64,000 nt of DNA, from contig QVRM01002086.1 of assembly GCA_003439945.1 (NCBI GenBank), positions 148,501 through 212,500 of the forward strand, written 5' to 3'. Origin of the DNA: Dermanyssus gallinae (Eukaryota; Arthropoda; Arachnida; Mesostigmata; Dermanyssidae). Below the pieces are notes generated by a model. The model made no database searches and had not been told where the DNA came from. It was given only the letters and a program-made list of their open reading frames with translations. Both the position numbers and the translations under genes were made by a program. Below are positions 12,346-24,746 of this stretch, in pieces (within the stretch, counting starts at the first letter, position 1; each line of letters opens with the position of its first letter).

Positions 12346-12830
12346 TGCGTCGTCGTCGTCGTCGTCGCTATGGTCGCCGTGACGGTGCCACAGTCAGACA
12401 ACTGAACTTCTGGAAGAACTTCAAAGTGCTTCATGATGTTCTTCGTCGTCTTGTTTCTTCCCCTTTCTTGCGGGCTTCTTCTTGCTTCTGTTCCCTTCTG
12501 CCAGTTCTCTAGGCACCGCCGCTGGCTGGCAGGCTTGACTTCGACGATCGGAAGTTTTGCAGTTTCGCCCCGAACGACACCCCCCAAACACCCCGCTGTG
12601 GAGGGAAATGGAATGCACAAACACACACAGTTCACGTCGCAGTGTCATTGAGAACGACGCGATTGTTTGCGGCGGTTAACATTTGGCGACATTGTGGCTG
12701 CGTGCTGCTGGCTTGACCCTACGCTGGGCAACTCAAAGTGCTGACTGATGTGCATCATGGACCGAGGGCGGAGTATTAGCGTCGAATACGAGTAGTAGTC
12801 GTAGTAGTAGTAGTAGTAGTAGTAGTGGTA
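12346..12830. repeat. Triplet repeats: (CGT)n and (TAG)n
   Basis: A (CGT)n run lies at 12349-12366 and a (TAG)n run at about 12790-12826. Sequence between them is unassigned. Confidence 0.85.
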
Positions 12831-12954
12831 ATAGCGTAATGACGGTTTACAAACACTCGCCATGCAAAAAAACAACAACGAAAATTCAATGTAATCATGA
12901 ACAACAGCGACGACTACATCGCGTGGCTGCCAACAGGGGCTGAAACCGCAATAT

Positions 12955-13320
12955 GGCGAAGATCGTAAAAACAACGACAAAAACAGTACCAACAACAACA
13001 ACAACAAGCGCGCCAGCACCCACAACAGTAACAACGGCAACGGTAGCAATACCAGCAGAGGCAATGACAACAACTGCAGCAGCGGCAACCGTAACAGCAA
13101 CAACAACAACAACAGCGGCAAAAGCGTCAACACCGGCAAAAACAACAACAGCGCCAATAGTAAAAAAATAAGAGCTGCAACACTAACAACAATAACAGCC
13201 GCAGCAGCAGCAACAACAACAGCAACAACAACGACAACAACAACACGAACGACAGGGGCAACAGCAACAAAAACAACAACGACGACAGCAACAACAGAAA
13301 CCACAAAAACGTTGTTGTTG
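12955..13320. repeat. AAC/CAG triplet-rich tract
   Basis: Imperfect AAC, CAG and ACG triplets run for about 360 bp. The plus strand reads as Thr/Ala-rich and the minus strand as Val/Leu-rich frames up to 232 codons long, all explained by the triplet periodicity. No signal for a real protein was seen. Confidence 0.85.
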
Positions 13321-13762
13321 TTTTTGCTGTCTGTCGGTGCCACTCGCGCTCTCTATCTCTCTACGTCTACTTGTCACCTTCACTCGCTGATTGTTCTTCT
13401 CTCAAAATGTAAATTATGGCCCCGTTCCACATCAATCATTGCGGTCGGCCTGGCCTGGTCGACTGGTGGTATGATGGCGTGGCCACGCAATATTCGTCCG
13501 TAAGCCGTCGAGTTAGCGTGAGTAAACATTGCATTTCACATCTACATTGGCAGGCTGGCCGGCAGCCCGGAGCAGTCGATAGAGCCTCGAGCAAAACACA
13601 CCGAACCGCAGTTCCGCAGAACCACTGCCACGTCTCTTCCCGTTCCGCCGTTTCCCAGCCTCCCCCAGTACCCCGTAGTAGCCAGTGGTTGTGAGTGGGT
13701 CCACTGTCGACTGTGTGACCATTCGAAGTTAGGATCCATCTCCCTTCTCGTCTCACTATCGC

Positions 13763-13764
<2 letters not shown>

Positions 13765-13793
<29 letters not shown>
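13765..13793. repeat. (CT)n microsatellite
   Basis: A pure CT dinucleotide run of about 14 units. Confidence 0.95.
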
Positions 13794-13797
<4 letters not shown>

Positions 13798-14729
13798 CGC
13801 ATCAGAATAGTCATCAATATTCCTTGTTGACGTCCTATTCAGCGCCAATAGAGAGCGGGATAGAGTGAGCAAGAAACTCCTTAACGTAGCCGTGGCCAAC
13901 AACTACTATCTGTAATTATGTTATACGTTTGCCATTGGCAGAGTTTATAGACAGTCGTATTTGATTTACCAAGCTGTTGTAGCCGAGTAGCCGTTGAGAC
14001 GGTAATCAACAGGACGTTCGCCAGGCTATCATTATTGATCGCGTGATTGGCAGCGCAGTGAGTTTGCACATTGAGATGGGCGAAAGTCGGGATGGACGGC
14101 AACATAGCGCACCGCAGAGGTTCCGCCTATAGGTCGCCGATACGGCCAACGATCTTGTGAGTCGTCTGTCTATCCGTACAGACGCACGCTCTGTATACTA
14201 CGCAACGTATGCGCTCCGTCCAGCGTTAGAGCATTGCTGCTTCTGGACGACTGTGCTGCTTACAATCGGCCACAGGCAATTGTTGATCGGGTAGCAGCAG
14301 TTCTAGAGCCTCTCAGGCCGTCGACGCCACCAGATTCGCCTGCCTCGATTGCAACTTCAACGCGTCGGCGACGTCATAAATCACAACACCACACAACGAG
14401 CTGGCTAGCCAGCGAGCCAGCCAGTCAGTCAACCATAAATGACCACAAACCAATAGTGCATGCACGAGAAATACGGCAAACAAGAGAATCCGAATAAAAT
14501 GCGGTAAATGGGAAAAAAGGAGCAGCGAGAGGAAATCTGGAAAGGAGCTGGTAATGGAATGAGAAAAACTACAACTAAGCACATATACATAGCAACGACA
14601 ATGGAATGTGATAGAACCAAACAAACGTCTACCGCCCAAAAATTCTGGACGTTGCTGGAGGAAGCGTAAGAGGTAGAGAAAACGGGGTAATAGAATAAGA
14701 ATAATAACAAAAAAAGAAAATGCAAGTAC

Positions 14730-14832
<103 letters not shown>

Positions 14833-15114
14833 CCTGTATATATTGTGGGAGAAAAGTAAGCGACCAGCGACGCAAAATCTACCTATATATCTCTCCATGT
14901 AGCTTCTCTCAATCTATCTATGTGTCTATCTACGTGTATACTACCATTATTGTAGTAAATAAACGTAAATAGACCCTGTCTGATTGGTTGGCACTCTGGC
15001 TGTCTTTCGAGCAACTAAGCTGAGGTATAGCCAAGCTGAGTAGGCCAAATCGATAAGTCAAACGAGGTGAAGAAATCCCAGCGCTGAAATTCCTGCTGAC
15101 GAGATATAACCACA

Positions 15115-15170
15115 GCAGAAACAACAACAACGACAAAAACAACAACAACAACAACAACAACAATAGTAAC
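15115..15170. repeat. (CAA)n triplet tract
   Basis: AAC/CAA triplets within a wider A/C-rich stretch. The minus-strand frame is poly-leucine. Confidence 0.85.
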
Positions 15171-15930
15171 AGGAGCACCAAAAGAACCGCAGCGACAACA
15201 AGAACTACGATCACAAGGGCGAGGACGAGAACTGCATCACCGGCATCACCATTACCAGCCATGAGCCAGAACAAAAAACAAACGCAAAAGCTACGAAGCC
15301 TCGAGACGCCGCAACGCACTATTTTGGAACATCACCATCGGACGGACGGACAACCGACGTCGCCAATGGAGCCAACATGGAGCGACCCTACGGCGCTCGC
15401 GGCTGAAGATGCGTAGATGACTGCCTATGACTCTGAAGCACCAAACGAGGAAGGGAAACCGCGCATCCCTCTAATGGAACTCGCCAACAGCCGACAACAA
15501 TAGGGCCATCCAGAGACCGGACATATACACACACACACACGCAGCTACACACAGTACACGCATATGCTGTGGGTACCCTCTTCCAGTCAGCCAGCCACTC
15601 CGAGAAGCGGAGCTGAGAATATTCGCACAGTCTACTTTGCACACTTCTCCTAGCTATCTCTCGAAATACTCGCATATATGAAGATATGTATTTTATGGAC
15701 TATATATATATACATATATAGTAACCCAGAAGGGAAAAGTTCACGCAGCATACATGCCCCACACAGCATACTTGAGTCTATCTTGTATACACATGTCGTA
15801 AATTATTGCGGTTTTTATTATAATACGTTTTAACGTCACGCCCATTTACACGCGATTTTATAATGTTGTGCAATAACCTACTACTAGCAGTTAAAGAACA
15901 TTGCTTTACTTAACGTATTTGGCAAACTTT

Positions 15931-15931
<1 letters not shown>

Positions 15932-15965
<34 letters not shown>

Positions 15966-16014
15966 ATATATGTATATATATATATGTATATATATATACA
16001 TATATACACATGTA
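15932..16014. repeat. (TA)n with TATG variants
   Basis: TA repeat interspersed with GTATATATGTATA units. Confidence 0.95.
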
Positions 16015-16269
16015 CTTATATTTTCTGCATAGCCTCGCTCTATTGCAAAAGCATTCCATTGTTTCAGCGGACGGCATCATCAGCACGTGCTGTTGTGTCT
16101 AGTGGGCGGCAGGCGCTGAGGCTGATCCACTGACGCGAGATCAGTGAAGCATGCTATGACTCGGCAGCATGTGTGCAGTCTTTTGTAACCATTTCGGAGG
16201 TCGTACGGACAAGGACAGCATTCTTAAAGGCCGCACATCCTCCAGACCTGTAACTGTGTATTAGAAGTC

Positions 16270-16370
16270 ATAGACGTAGTGGTTGTAGTAGTAGCAGTAG
16301 TAGTAGTAGCCGCAGTATTCATCGTTGTAGTCGCAGTATTCATCGTTGTAGTCGCAATAGTGGAAATCCG
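16270..16370. repeat. (TAG)n tract with a 21-bp tandem duplication
   Basis: TAG/CAG triplets are followed by two copies of a 21-bp unit (core gcagtattcatcgttg) at about 16312-16354. The minus frame repeats NDEYCDY-like residues because the unit length is a multiple of three. Confidence 0.85.
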
Positions 16371-16664
16371 AGAAACTGCTAGAGGACAGCGGTACACATC
16401 TGCGTGAGCCGATGAGCCTTGTTTTGGTATGATGCAGCGCCGATGTCGGCCCACGGCTATGGCCATCAAAATTGGGAACAAAAAGAACCTCTCTCTCTCT
16501 CTGATTGTCTTCAGGCGATGCTTGTTGCCTAACATCTTGATGTATAAGTGAGTCGCCAGTGTTTGTTAACAACGGCGGATCCTGCTGTCGTCATCGTCGT
16601 TGCTGCTGCTGGGGCGGCTACATCATCTCAGATAGACGATCGAGCAGCAGCAGCATCGTGTCCA

Positions 16665-16795
16665 TCAGCTGAACTCGATTTGCTCCGGGATCGACATGAT
16701 CTTTAAGAGGGAGAAGTCCTGGAAGGGCTGCTGCCGCCGCCACCGCCACCGGCTGTCAGCCGCTACGCGCTTGGCGACAGGCTCATCGACCGCTG
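16665..16795 (-). CDS. Candidate terminal exon, unknown product
   Basis: This minus-strand frame begins after a good acceptor pattern (tgtcttcctag|CAG; a tandem NAGNAG site allows 16795 or 16792) and ends at a TGA at 16665-16667. By hand count 36 of 42 codons end in G or C, well above the surroundings. The last 20 residues include FSLLKIMSIPEQIEFS, which looks like real protein. The middle has an Arg/Trp-rich GGC repeat. The complementary plus frame (ATG at 16696, reading MIFKREKSWKGCC) shares the same third positions and is also GC3-rich, so the strand is not certain. The plus frame lacks a convincing donor before the ACC repeat at 16860, so I favour minus. Function unknown. Confidence 0.27.
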
Positions 16796-16859
16796 CTAGG
16801 AAGACATCATACCCAACCTGTCAACAAAGAACAGCGGCAAATAGCAGTACCGAAACAAC

Positions 16860-17060
16860 GACCACTACCACCACCACAACAACAACAACAAAAACAGCTA
16901 CTTTGTTTGCAGAATGTTTCGTTCTTTTCACAAGCACAGACAGGCTTTGCTCGTTCATGCTTGGTCTCGCTGCTGTTGTTGTTACTGTTGTTGTTGTTGT
17001 TACTGTTGTTGTTGTTGTTGTTACTGTTCTTGTTATTACTGTTGTTGTTGTTCTTGTTGT
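16860..17060. repeat. Triplet tracts (ACC/ACA)n and (TTG)n
   Basis: ACC/ACA triplets lie at 16860-16892 and TTG triplets at about 16976-17060. Frames over these give poly-Thr, poly-Val or poly-Leu. Confidence 0.88.
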
Positions 17061-17414
17061 CAGAGGGCACCGCAGGATCTTCGTGTTGGAAATATCCCGA
17101 TCGTTGCCTCCGCCTACGCGTGCACCCGTAGGCCACACGAACGTCGTCGCGTCATTGTGTAACATCGCAGCGGTGGAAATGGCGCAGAAAAGCCGTAAAC
17201 ATCATAATGTTAACATCAAGAAAACGCATAATAGCCACAACAACAAAAACGTGGTTCAAACAAACGCAGCCACAGCGGCAACAGTAATAGCAACAATGAA
17301 ATGAATGTTATAGAAACGCGAATCAAACTACAATCACTATACGACCGGCAATAAAGACAAACGTCTTGGCAAACACCAAAAACGCCATTAACAGTAACAG
17401 CGAGGAGAACGACG

Positions 17415-17445
<31 letters not shown>

Positions 17446-17446
17446 C
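17415..17446. repeat. (CAA)n microsatellite
   Basis: About ten CAA units. Confidence 0.93.
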
Positions 17447-17562
17447 GTTGTAGAGCTCGTTAAAGATAATATTTTTTCCAATGGAACATGGTTTCTGAGT
17501 AGTCTTGTATCGGAGTGAGAGCGCAATTACTACACTATGTGTGACACTATTATATATAAGTA

Positions 17563-17925
17563 CCTCAAAATAATTACCTCACGACCACTCACAGCGCTCA
17601 AACCAACACAATCAGGCAAAGGCGTTTCATTACGATTATTTTGGTACCAAGTCTATGGCAATGCGAACCGTAATTGTGGAGTGATTACGATTTTCGGAGG
17701 ACATGTCGAGATTGAGTGCATGCATAAATGTCTAAGTGGCGACGTTCTCTACCGCCGACGTGTCGCGCAACAGCCGCAATGTCGCTACACAGTCATTTAT
17801 GCATGCACTCAATCCCGACATGCCCTCTGGAAAATCGTAATTACTCCGCAATCGCGGGTCGCACGTTTGCCTCAATATGCTAGTTTTGAGCGCTGTGAGT
17901 GGTCGTAAGGCAATGATTTTAAGAT
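17563..17925. mobile_element. Fold-back (long inverted repeat) element
   Basis: The segment is a large imperfect palindrome. The outer 22 bp of the arm (from acgaccactcacagcg at 17581) recur exactly inverted near 17884-17906. The inner arm 17672-17743 matches the complement of 17770-17850, sharing gagtgcatgcataaatg and attacgatttt. The left arm carries about 45 extra bases near 17625-17670. Total length is about 360 bp. This fits a fold-back or MITE-type non-autonomous DNA element. I found no target-site duplication and no transposase. The plus frame 17537-17908 reads through both arms and is an artefact. Confidence 0.75.
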
Positions 17926-19555
17926 ATTTGATGTGAAAGCTAATTAAATACCTTCATTTTTGCGAATTCTAAACGATAATGTCGCATCTTCTGGCCGGCG
18001 TTATATGTTCTTCGGAGGAAGCAGAATTTCCTCGGGATTGCACAATTTGTGCTCCCAGTATGTCGGGCCAAAACACCACTGTCATAAATTGTAGTAATTT
18101 CACTCTCACTCTCAAACAAGACTTCTCAGAGACCATGTTTTATTGGATGAAAAAATTGCTTTAACGAGCTCTGAATTTCCATACATTGCTCTTTACATAT
18201 TCCTGATACACCCTGTATATGCATTGCGGTGACTACGTAAATCGCACGATGCGAAGTTTGTGCCGTTCAGCCTGTACCGCCTTAACGGGCCACTTTGTGC
18301 TACTAAATGAGCTGGCTGCATTTTCGAAAGCCGAATGACCAAATCTGACCTACAGCTGTATCATTCGGTATACGCCGCGAATATTTCGTTACGTCTCTCT
18401 GATAACTGGCGAGTACAACGGACAGAAATATGCATCTATGCCGAAACTGCAGTCCCGAGTGCTCTAAAAGTAGAGAGGACACAAACAATTCAAACATTTA
18501 GACCTCGCACAATTCAAAAATTGTGAAAAATGGATGCTAAAGATGGCCGTCGACTTGGCACCAGTAGTCGCGGGTTGGATTTCGTCGGAATAATATACGT
18601 ACTTTTTAAAACAAATTTGTTTTTAAATTTTACATATTATTTACTAATTTGGACGAGGGTTTAAAGATATTTACTGGAAAGAGAGAGAAAGCCGCCAAAT
18701 TCACACGGTAAAGACTTTAGTTACTGACATACAGCGGAGCAGCGCGTTCTCAATTTTAGGATCGCTTACCGAATTGTGCAGACCAGGTTTATTCTAAATT
18801 GAAGATAAACACGTTAACTTAGACATCAATAGAATTTGAATAAGGACACATATTTACAGATTTGGGTTTAAAATACATAATTCACACAAAAACAACAATA
18901 CCACATATGGGTGGTTTTGTACGTAGACTGTTCGCTGTACGTACGCTGTGCAAACAGATGTGCGAATTTAGCCGTACGAATGTAACAACTAGTAAAGCAT
19001 AAAGTTTGAGATTCCTCTTCTTGAAATGTTCTCTTCGTATAGATTCTCATCGACAACATAGCTTGTACAACAAGAACGGTAAGGTAGAGAGGCAATACAA
19101 CACAGAGCAGGGGGAATTCAGTCGATCATGTCGTCGTGACGAACAATAAAATGTGAGGTGGGCAACTACAAGATTGCCAAATGTATATATATATGTATAT
19201 ATATACAGGTTTGCCTCTGGCTCGTTTGTGCCAATGCGTTTTCAATCGTTCGTATGAGAATCTGTGTTTTATGTGTGCACGTGTATGCATCGATGGTGAG
19301 CCTTTATGTACGTAAGTCTACGCAGGCGACGAACCCGAGGCGACGCCGAACACAAAAACAACGACGATGATGACGACGACGACGACACCACAACCGAAAC
19401 CCTAACTAAGCGGCATGCTCCACAGATGTAGTTGTGTGCGTGTGTAAGTGTGTAACTATTGATAGGTCCTCGGTGTGTCTCGATGTGGGCAAACGCATAA
19501 CGTTTATGGCTCACTCAAAGAGGGGTGAAGATATACACAGCAAACAGACGATAAC
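17926..19555. other. Region without a recognised gene
   Basis: Mostly AT-leaning unique sequence. Short (TA)n runs lie at 19180-19206 and a (GAC)n run at about 19367-19385. No supported gene or RNA. Confidence 0.5.
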
Positions 19556-19558
<3 letters not shown>

Positions 19559-19591
<33 letters not shown>

Positions 19592-19607
19592 CATGTTGTT
19601 TGTATAT

Positions 19608-19666
<59 letters not shown>
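19559..19666. repeat. (TA)n microsatellites
   Basis: Two TA blocks (19559-19588 and 19609-19662) are separated by about 20 bp. Confidence 0.95.
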
Positions 19667-19829
19667 TACAGACATACATACTGTTTGTGTGCGTGGCGTC
19701 CGAGCTCGGATACCGAGGTCGAAGTTCTGTCCGCTGTTGGGTTACGTGTCATAAAGTTGAGTTGACGGCCGGACGACTGGCCGATGGAGGGCATATCTTT
19801 TATTCGGTTGTGCGAACGGATCGGAGGGC

Positions 19830-19895
19830 AGAAGCAACAGCAGACGCGGCAGCAGCAGCAACAGCAGACGAGCAACGACGACGACGACATCGACA
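19830..19895. repeat. CAG and GAC triplet tract
   Basis: CAG/CAA units run into GAC units. The plus frame reads Gln-rich then Asp-rich. This could be a low-complexity coding stretch, but no flanking domain supports it. Confidence 0.6.
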
Positions 19896-20431
19896 TTGAA
19901 GATGGCGATCAAAATGGGAATGAGCCGGACGAACAGGGCAGGAAACAGGGACAAATGGCGTCAGCAGCTACGCGGCGGAGGCCTTTGTGGGTGTGTCGGT
20001 CTGTTTGTATGTGTTTGTGCGTGTGATCGTGGATGGATATGTGAGCGGGTGTAGACGTCGAGGCGCTCTCAATCTCATAAGTTGCATGCACGTGTGAATG
20101 CCGTCGGGGGTCGAGGAGCAACACGGAAAAACACCGCACGCAATGCTGGGTCAATGAAGAGGAGGAAACGCAAGAGAAACAGATCGAACCAAACAGAGAC
20201 AGAAACAGAGAGAAAGAGAAAGATAGAGGTAGAGATACAGAAAGAAAGTGTATCTGTGTCTGTGTATGATAGAGAGAGAGAGCGTTAGACTGAGAGATAA
20301 AGAAAACAACAAGTGATGAAAAACACACTAAATAAACTGTATAGAAAGAGGAGAAGGAGGATGAGCGTGCCAAAAAAAAACGTAATCAGCGAACGAAAGA
20401 GAGGCGTAATAGACACAGCTGAAAAAAGAGC

Positions 20432-20446
20432 ACTTAAATTCAACCT
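20432..20446. repeat. Target-site duplication of a SINE, left copy
   Basis: acttaaattcaacct, identical to 20629-20643, brackets a 182-bp tRNA-like element. Confidence 0.88.
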
Positions 20447-20628
20447 ACTATACTTTCGGGGCTGACTCTCAGCCAAGATTTAACGTTCATGGGACTTCTT
20501 TTCGCATTGCTTTTTAGAAGGGGCCCCATAAATACAAATGTGCAACGGCGGGGCTCGAACCCTACCGTACTTATGTGTCGCCTTCGGTCGCAAGGCGCGC
20601 AGACAAATGCACCACGCCTCCAGGCTCG
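20447..20628 (-). mobile_element. tRNA-like SINE, family 2, complete insertion
   Basis: A 182-bp minus-strand element lies between perfect 15-bp direct repeats, the mark of target-primed retrotransposition. On the minus strand it carries ggttcgagccc, matching the polymerase III B box at 10 of 11 positions, with a plausible A-box region (ggaggcgtggtg) about 60 bp upstream. That suggests a tRNA-derived SINE head. The tail contains a short perfect hairpin, ggctga/tcagcc, near 20460-20474. A diverged and internally shortened relative lies at 51792-51930. It codes for no protein and would depend on a partner reverse transcriptase; which one is unknown. Confidence 0.8.
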
Positions 20629-20643
20629 ACTTAAATTCAACCT
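20629..20643. repeat. Target-site duplication of a SINE, right copy
   Basis: Second copy of the 15-bp repeat described at 20432-20446. Confidence 0.88.
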
Positions 20644-20649
20644 GAACAG

Positions 20650-20880
20650 CATAATATGCACATATGGGTCATAGAGCAGTATGATCTGGTGCTCTAACGA
20701 AGGCGTAGTTAGAGCGCGCGTATTGCAGTGTACCACTGCTTTCTGTGGTACGTTTCGGCCGGCGAATGTCTAAAATGTCACTTCAAATGTCTGAAAATAT
20801 TGAGTAGACTCGTTCGCCCATTGACCCTTCTTTTCTCTCGGGCCCTTTCTCTGGTTTTGGCTACGAACCGACCGATGATA

Positions 20881-20919
<39 letters not shown>

Positions 20920-21240
20920 CATGACTTTTATTTAAGTCTACACTCATTTAGCAAACCTATCACATATGAAGTACACGTTACGGAAGAATCTGTAACTCTC
21001 ATTGACCACGAGTTGCCGATTAGTAGTTCTTTAACTCCACGCCATCATACGGTAAAACTTTATTAATTTCCTCATATTACGTCTTTGTCTAAATTAACGT
21101 GTTGAACACGCTTCAGCCTAGAATAACCATAAAAGCTTAGGTCTACGATAAATGCAGGTAAAGCAATACCTGACATATTACAACAACAGAATGCACGCTA
21201 CATACGTGCGCAGACGACGTTGTTATCTCAGAATATGCAA
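20650..21240. other. Region without a recognised gene
   Basis: Contains a (TA)n run at 20882-20916. Otherwise unique-looking sequence with nothing I can support. Confidence 0.5.
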
Positions 21241-21244
21241 GCGG

Positions 21245-21954
21245 TAATAATAATAATAATAATAATAACAAGCCATTGAGCGATAATGAGCCATCGAATT
21301 GTTCGAAATAGTAGGCTTGTGCCAAAGATGACATGATGAAGCTGGTGAAAAGCGAGTGCTAATCATGTACACATGCACGCTGCATTGCAACGCCAAATAC
21401 CGTATAAGCAAATACAACTACCATTGACCTACTGTATGTCTGGCCACACGCGTCGTATGTCTGTCACCAGCCTGTTGCTAGAGGCATACTTAGCGTCAAA
21501 GTGCGCGTCCTACCATATGCGGGGCGTCATGAAATTCCATCAACCAGCAGTATTTGAGTGTTGTTGTTATCAAACGTTCAATTGTTCACCCTTTTTATTT
21601 CAAACACTCGTGTGTGTTTAAGGAATAGAGGTTATTTCCCGACGTTCCATCTCTCCATCCCACATGATGATGCCCATGGAATTTTCCTAAGTGCCACTCG
21701 AACTGCCAATCTAGTCTAAATTTGATTGATGTCCATAAGAGAACAGAATGACGTAATTTTACGTCTCGTGTATAAACACATTTCCAGTAATTAGCTATGA
21801 AAGCGTTATACATTTATTATAAATATATATTGCCAATATCTGTAAATCCTTAAAAGGTTAGTTTGCAAGAGTTTGTGTCGCGCGTAGTTCCCAGTGTCAG
21901 AGTCGTCACCAGTTGTCCACTTTATTTCGTCTCGTCGACAATAATAAGAATAAA

Positions 21955-22028
<74 letters not shown>
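21245..22028. repeat. Two (AAT)n microsatellites
   Basis: AAT units lie at 21245-21269 (about 8) and 21949-22028 (about 26, nearly pure). The sequence between is unassigned. Confidence 0.93.
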
Positions 22029-22029
<1 letters not shown>

Positions 22030-23827
22030 GAATAATCCGGCAAACAGTCAACTATCATTTAACCAGTCACGCCGAAACGGAAGAAAGACACTCATTGCAT
22101 GTCAAACCACGGCGATAATGCGTGCGCAACAATATTAATACTCAACACCGTTCTGCGCAGATAACGATTTAGAGCGTCAGGCTTTGCAATTACACCGGAG
22201 CGCCCCGCTATAATGAATCTGGATCTTTGTCACGTTCTGCCAACTTTTCAGTATCGAGTGCCCTCTCAGAACGTGCTTATGAAGATTAGCCGTGTAAGTG
22301 GCCATAGAGGACCACGGCGGCAATTGCTGCAATAAGTATTCTGACCTTAATGAATATAGACAAAACGGAGCGCCATTAGATGGAGCATTAACAAAGTCCA
22401 GTCATTTGCCGAGTCAATACCAGCATAAATACACATATTTATGCTATTAGTGTATTAAAACTTCAACTCAATTGGCAAATATCAGAATAGAAATTTGATG
22501 ATGGGTGCGTGTCGGGCGAGGCCGAATCTACTTCTAGTATTATATATATATATATTTTTTTTTTTTAATACAGCAAACGCACATCAAGAAAGTCTTAACA
22601 GAAGCAAGGATGTCAGGCTGTTAGGACGACGCGACGATTTTCATAGTCGAACTCTAATAAACAGATTTCGAAACGGTCGAAATCGTACAACCTACTGTGT
22701 GCAGATGCTAGCGACAATCTAGTATCCTCGAGGTCGACGAACCCCCGAGAGAAGCCTTACTACCTAAATGCACGAAAAACAGAAGCTCCGTGCGAGTGCG
22801 CTCCGCAGTGCAACCCAGGTCACGTCGCGCCAGTAGGCGCACTCGATAACTTGTTGACTATTCGCAAGATAGGTTTTTGAAAAACTTGGTCATGACCGAT
22901 TTTTACTGAACCCCATGCAGTCCTTGACGTTAGCGTGCGATCCATCGGCCCGACGCTCGACAAATCAACTCGTATCGACGGAGGTCGGCGCAACTGGAAG
23001 GTAGCATGTGGAAGGTGAAGCAGCGCTATTGGTCGAATATATCGTATGTCGGTTCCTCTTTCGCGATAGCATCGGCTTGTACCACATGCAAATTGGTTTC
23101 GAGTGAACTCTTAACAATATCTGTAGTTGCAGCATTTACCAAGCTATCAATATTGCTACTATGTAAATGTACAACCTAGTAATCCGCTGTAATCTATTGC
23201 CTATAGATATACTTGTATGTGTACATTAACCGCATACAGTTAACCTCTCAGATACGACCTATAAAAACTTTATATTTTTCTGTATTTAAAGGTAACGTTT
23301 GATCTAGGACTATATTGTAAATAAGCCAATGGTGAATGAACAATGGTTTTAATGTACGCAGATAAAATTTTTGATTTTTGAGGAAGCCTATGTAGGTTTA
23401 CACAATCAGAGGCAATGGTAAAGGTGTGTAACATTATGGGATAAATCTCGAAGAAGTGGCCATTTAGGTATTAAGAATACAAAAGAATTACAGAACGAGA
23501 GAGAATCGAATTTGTAAAAAATTTGAATATACAGAAGCGTTTAAACCATATATAAGACAATGAGAAGATAACCAAAAAAAAGGTATATGTAAAACTAGGG
23601 CTACACACAGGTGATAGTGGAGATATAGGAGATATAGTGGAGATATATATATACACACGGATACTTGGCGGAGAGCAGCGTAAACGAATAATCATCATGT
23701 AACGGCGTTTGCAACATACTTTCTTCCACCACACTCTGTATCACATCCATGGTTGCCACGAGCCTCAGTAGGAATGTATATATAGCAGTATATATGCGAT
23801 TTTAAATGAAGTGCGATAGATACTATG
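22029..23827. other. Region without a recognised gene
   Basis: AT-leaning unique sequence with short TA and T runs (22540-22565, 23645-23655). No coding bias or RNA fold that I can support. Confidence 0.5.
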
Positions 23828-24005
23828 TCGCATTTTGTGATCGATGCTTATTGAGAAAGGATGATACGCTAGGAGATGAGAAACACGACTGAGAGTCAGC
23901 GGCCATGCTGCCACGAGAAGTGTCGGGAAAATCCTAGATATATCAGGCTGTCCGGTTCTAGGTCCGCAGAAGACGAATGATAGTCTTTTTTAATTCTAAG
24001 TACCA
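23828..24005 (+). repeat. SINE-like dispersed repeat, family 1, copy 2
   Basis: Matches the distal two thirds of the repeat at 49334-49598. Shared blocks include gatgcttattgag, gagagtcagcggccatgctgccac, a gggaaaa core and the end ttaattcta followed by gtacc. The head with the B box is not evident here. Confidence 0.6.
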
Positions 24006-24009
24006 CGCC

Positions 24010-24717
24010 GCAACGCAATTTTCGGCGGTTCGCTCAATGGCGGACATGTTGACAAGGCAGATGTGTAACTTGTTATGGTAAAAATCTTATTACACAACTA
24101 AGGTATTAATAAAGAACCCATTAAGATAGAGACTTAAGGCAAAGGTAAGGATGGTCATCCTGGCCAAGGAGCTGCCAGCAGCTCCCGTTTCTAGGCAAAT
24201 GAGTCTTGTTTACCTTGGCGTTTCTGAGAAACGTTTTATAGGTGAGCCAGGGAGATCTATGTAACTATCAAAACTAGTTAGCACTATTCCAGTTGGCAGC
24301 TGTCTGCTAGCAGTCGTTTCGCTAGACCTAGAGAGAAAATGAATACTCTTACTTCTTATACGCTGGAACTGCCAGAAACGAAACGTGATGGTGCGCGCGT
24401 AGCTATAGGTTATCAATGGAATGTCCAGCGCAATGATGCCCATTCGGCGCAGAGCTGCAAAGAAAGGAAATTATAGAACGTGAGCGGGACGCAGAGAAAC
24501 CGTATGTTAGAGACGGGGCAAAAGGGCAAAGTTGTTCCGTGCATGCCAGATGAAGATCCAGTGGACGGGGAGTATTAACGGATAAGACCACTAGAAGCAG
24601 TAGTAGTTGTAGTCTGCATGCTCTCTCATTAGTTTGCTCTTCTCACCGTCGTCGTAATAGTTTTACTTTGGGTTTCTTCTCCATTTCATACTCCTTTCTG
24701 GACTCTTAGCAATCCAA
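24010..24717. other. Region without a recognised gene
   Basis: No supported feature. A short piece near 24096-24106 (acaactaaggt) resembles the head of SINE-like family 1 but is too short to call. Confidence 0.45.
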
Positions 24718-24746
24718 CTATATATATATATATATATGTATATATA
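24718..24746. repeat. (TA)n microsatellite
   Basis: Short TA run with one GTATA interruption. Confidence 0.93.

Noticed and set aside
12645..13343. 232-codon minus frame rich in Val, Leu and Ala
   Set aside because: It follows the AAC/CAG triplet tract. All three frames of such repeats stay open, and no unique domain flanks it.
17537..17908. 123-codon plus frame
   Set aside because: It runs through both arms of the fold-back element, so the frame is a by-product of the palindrome.
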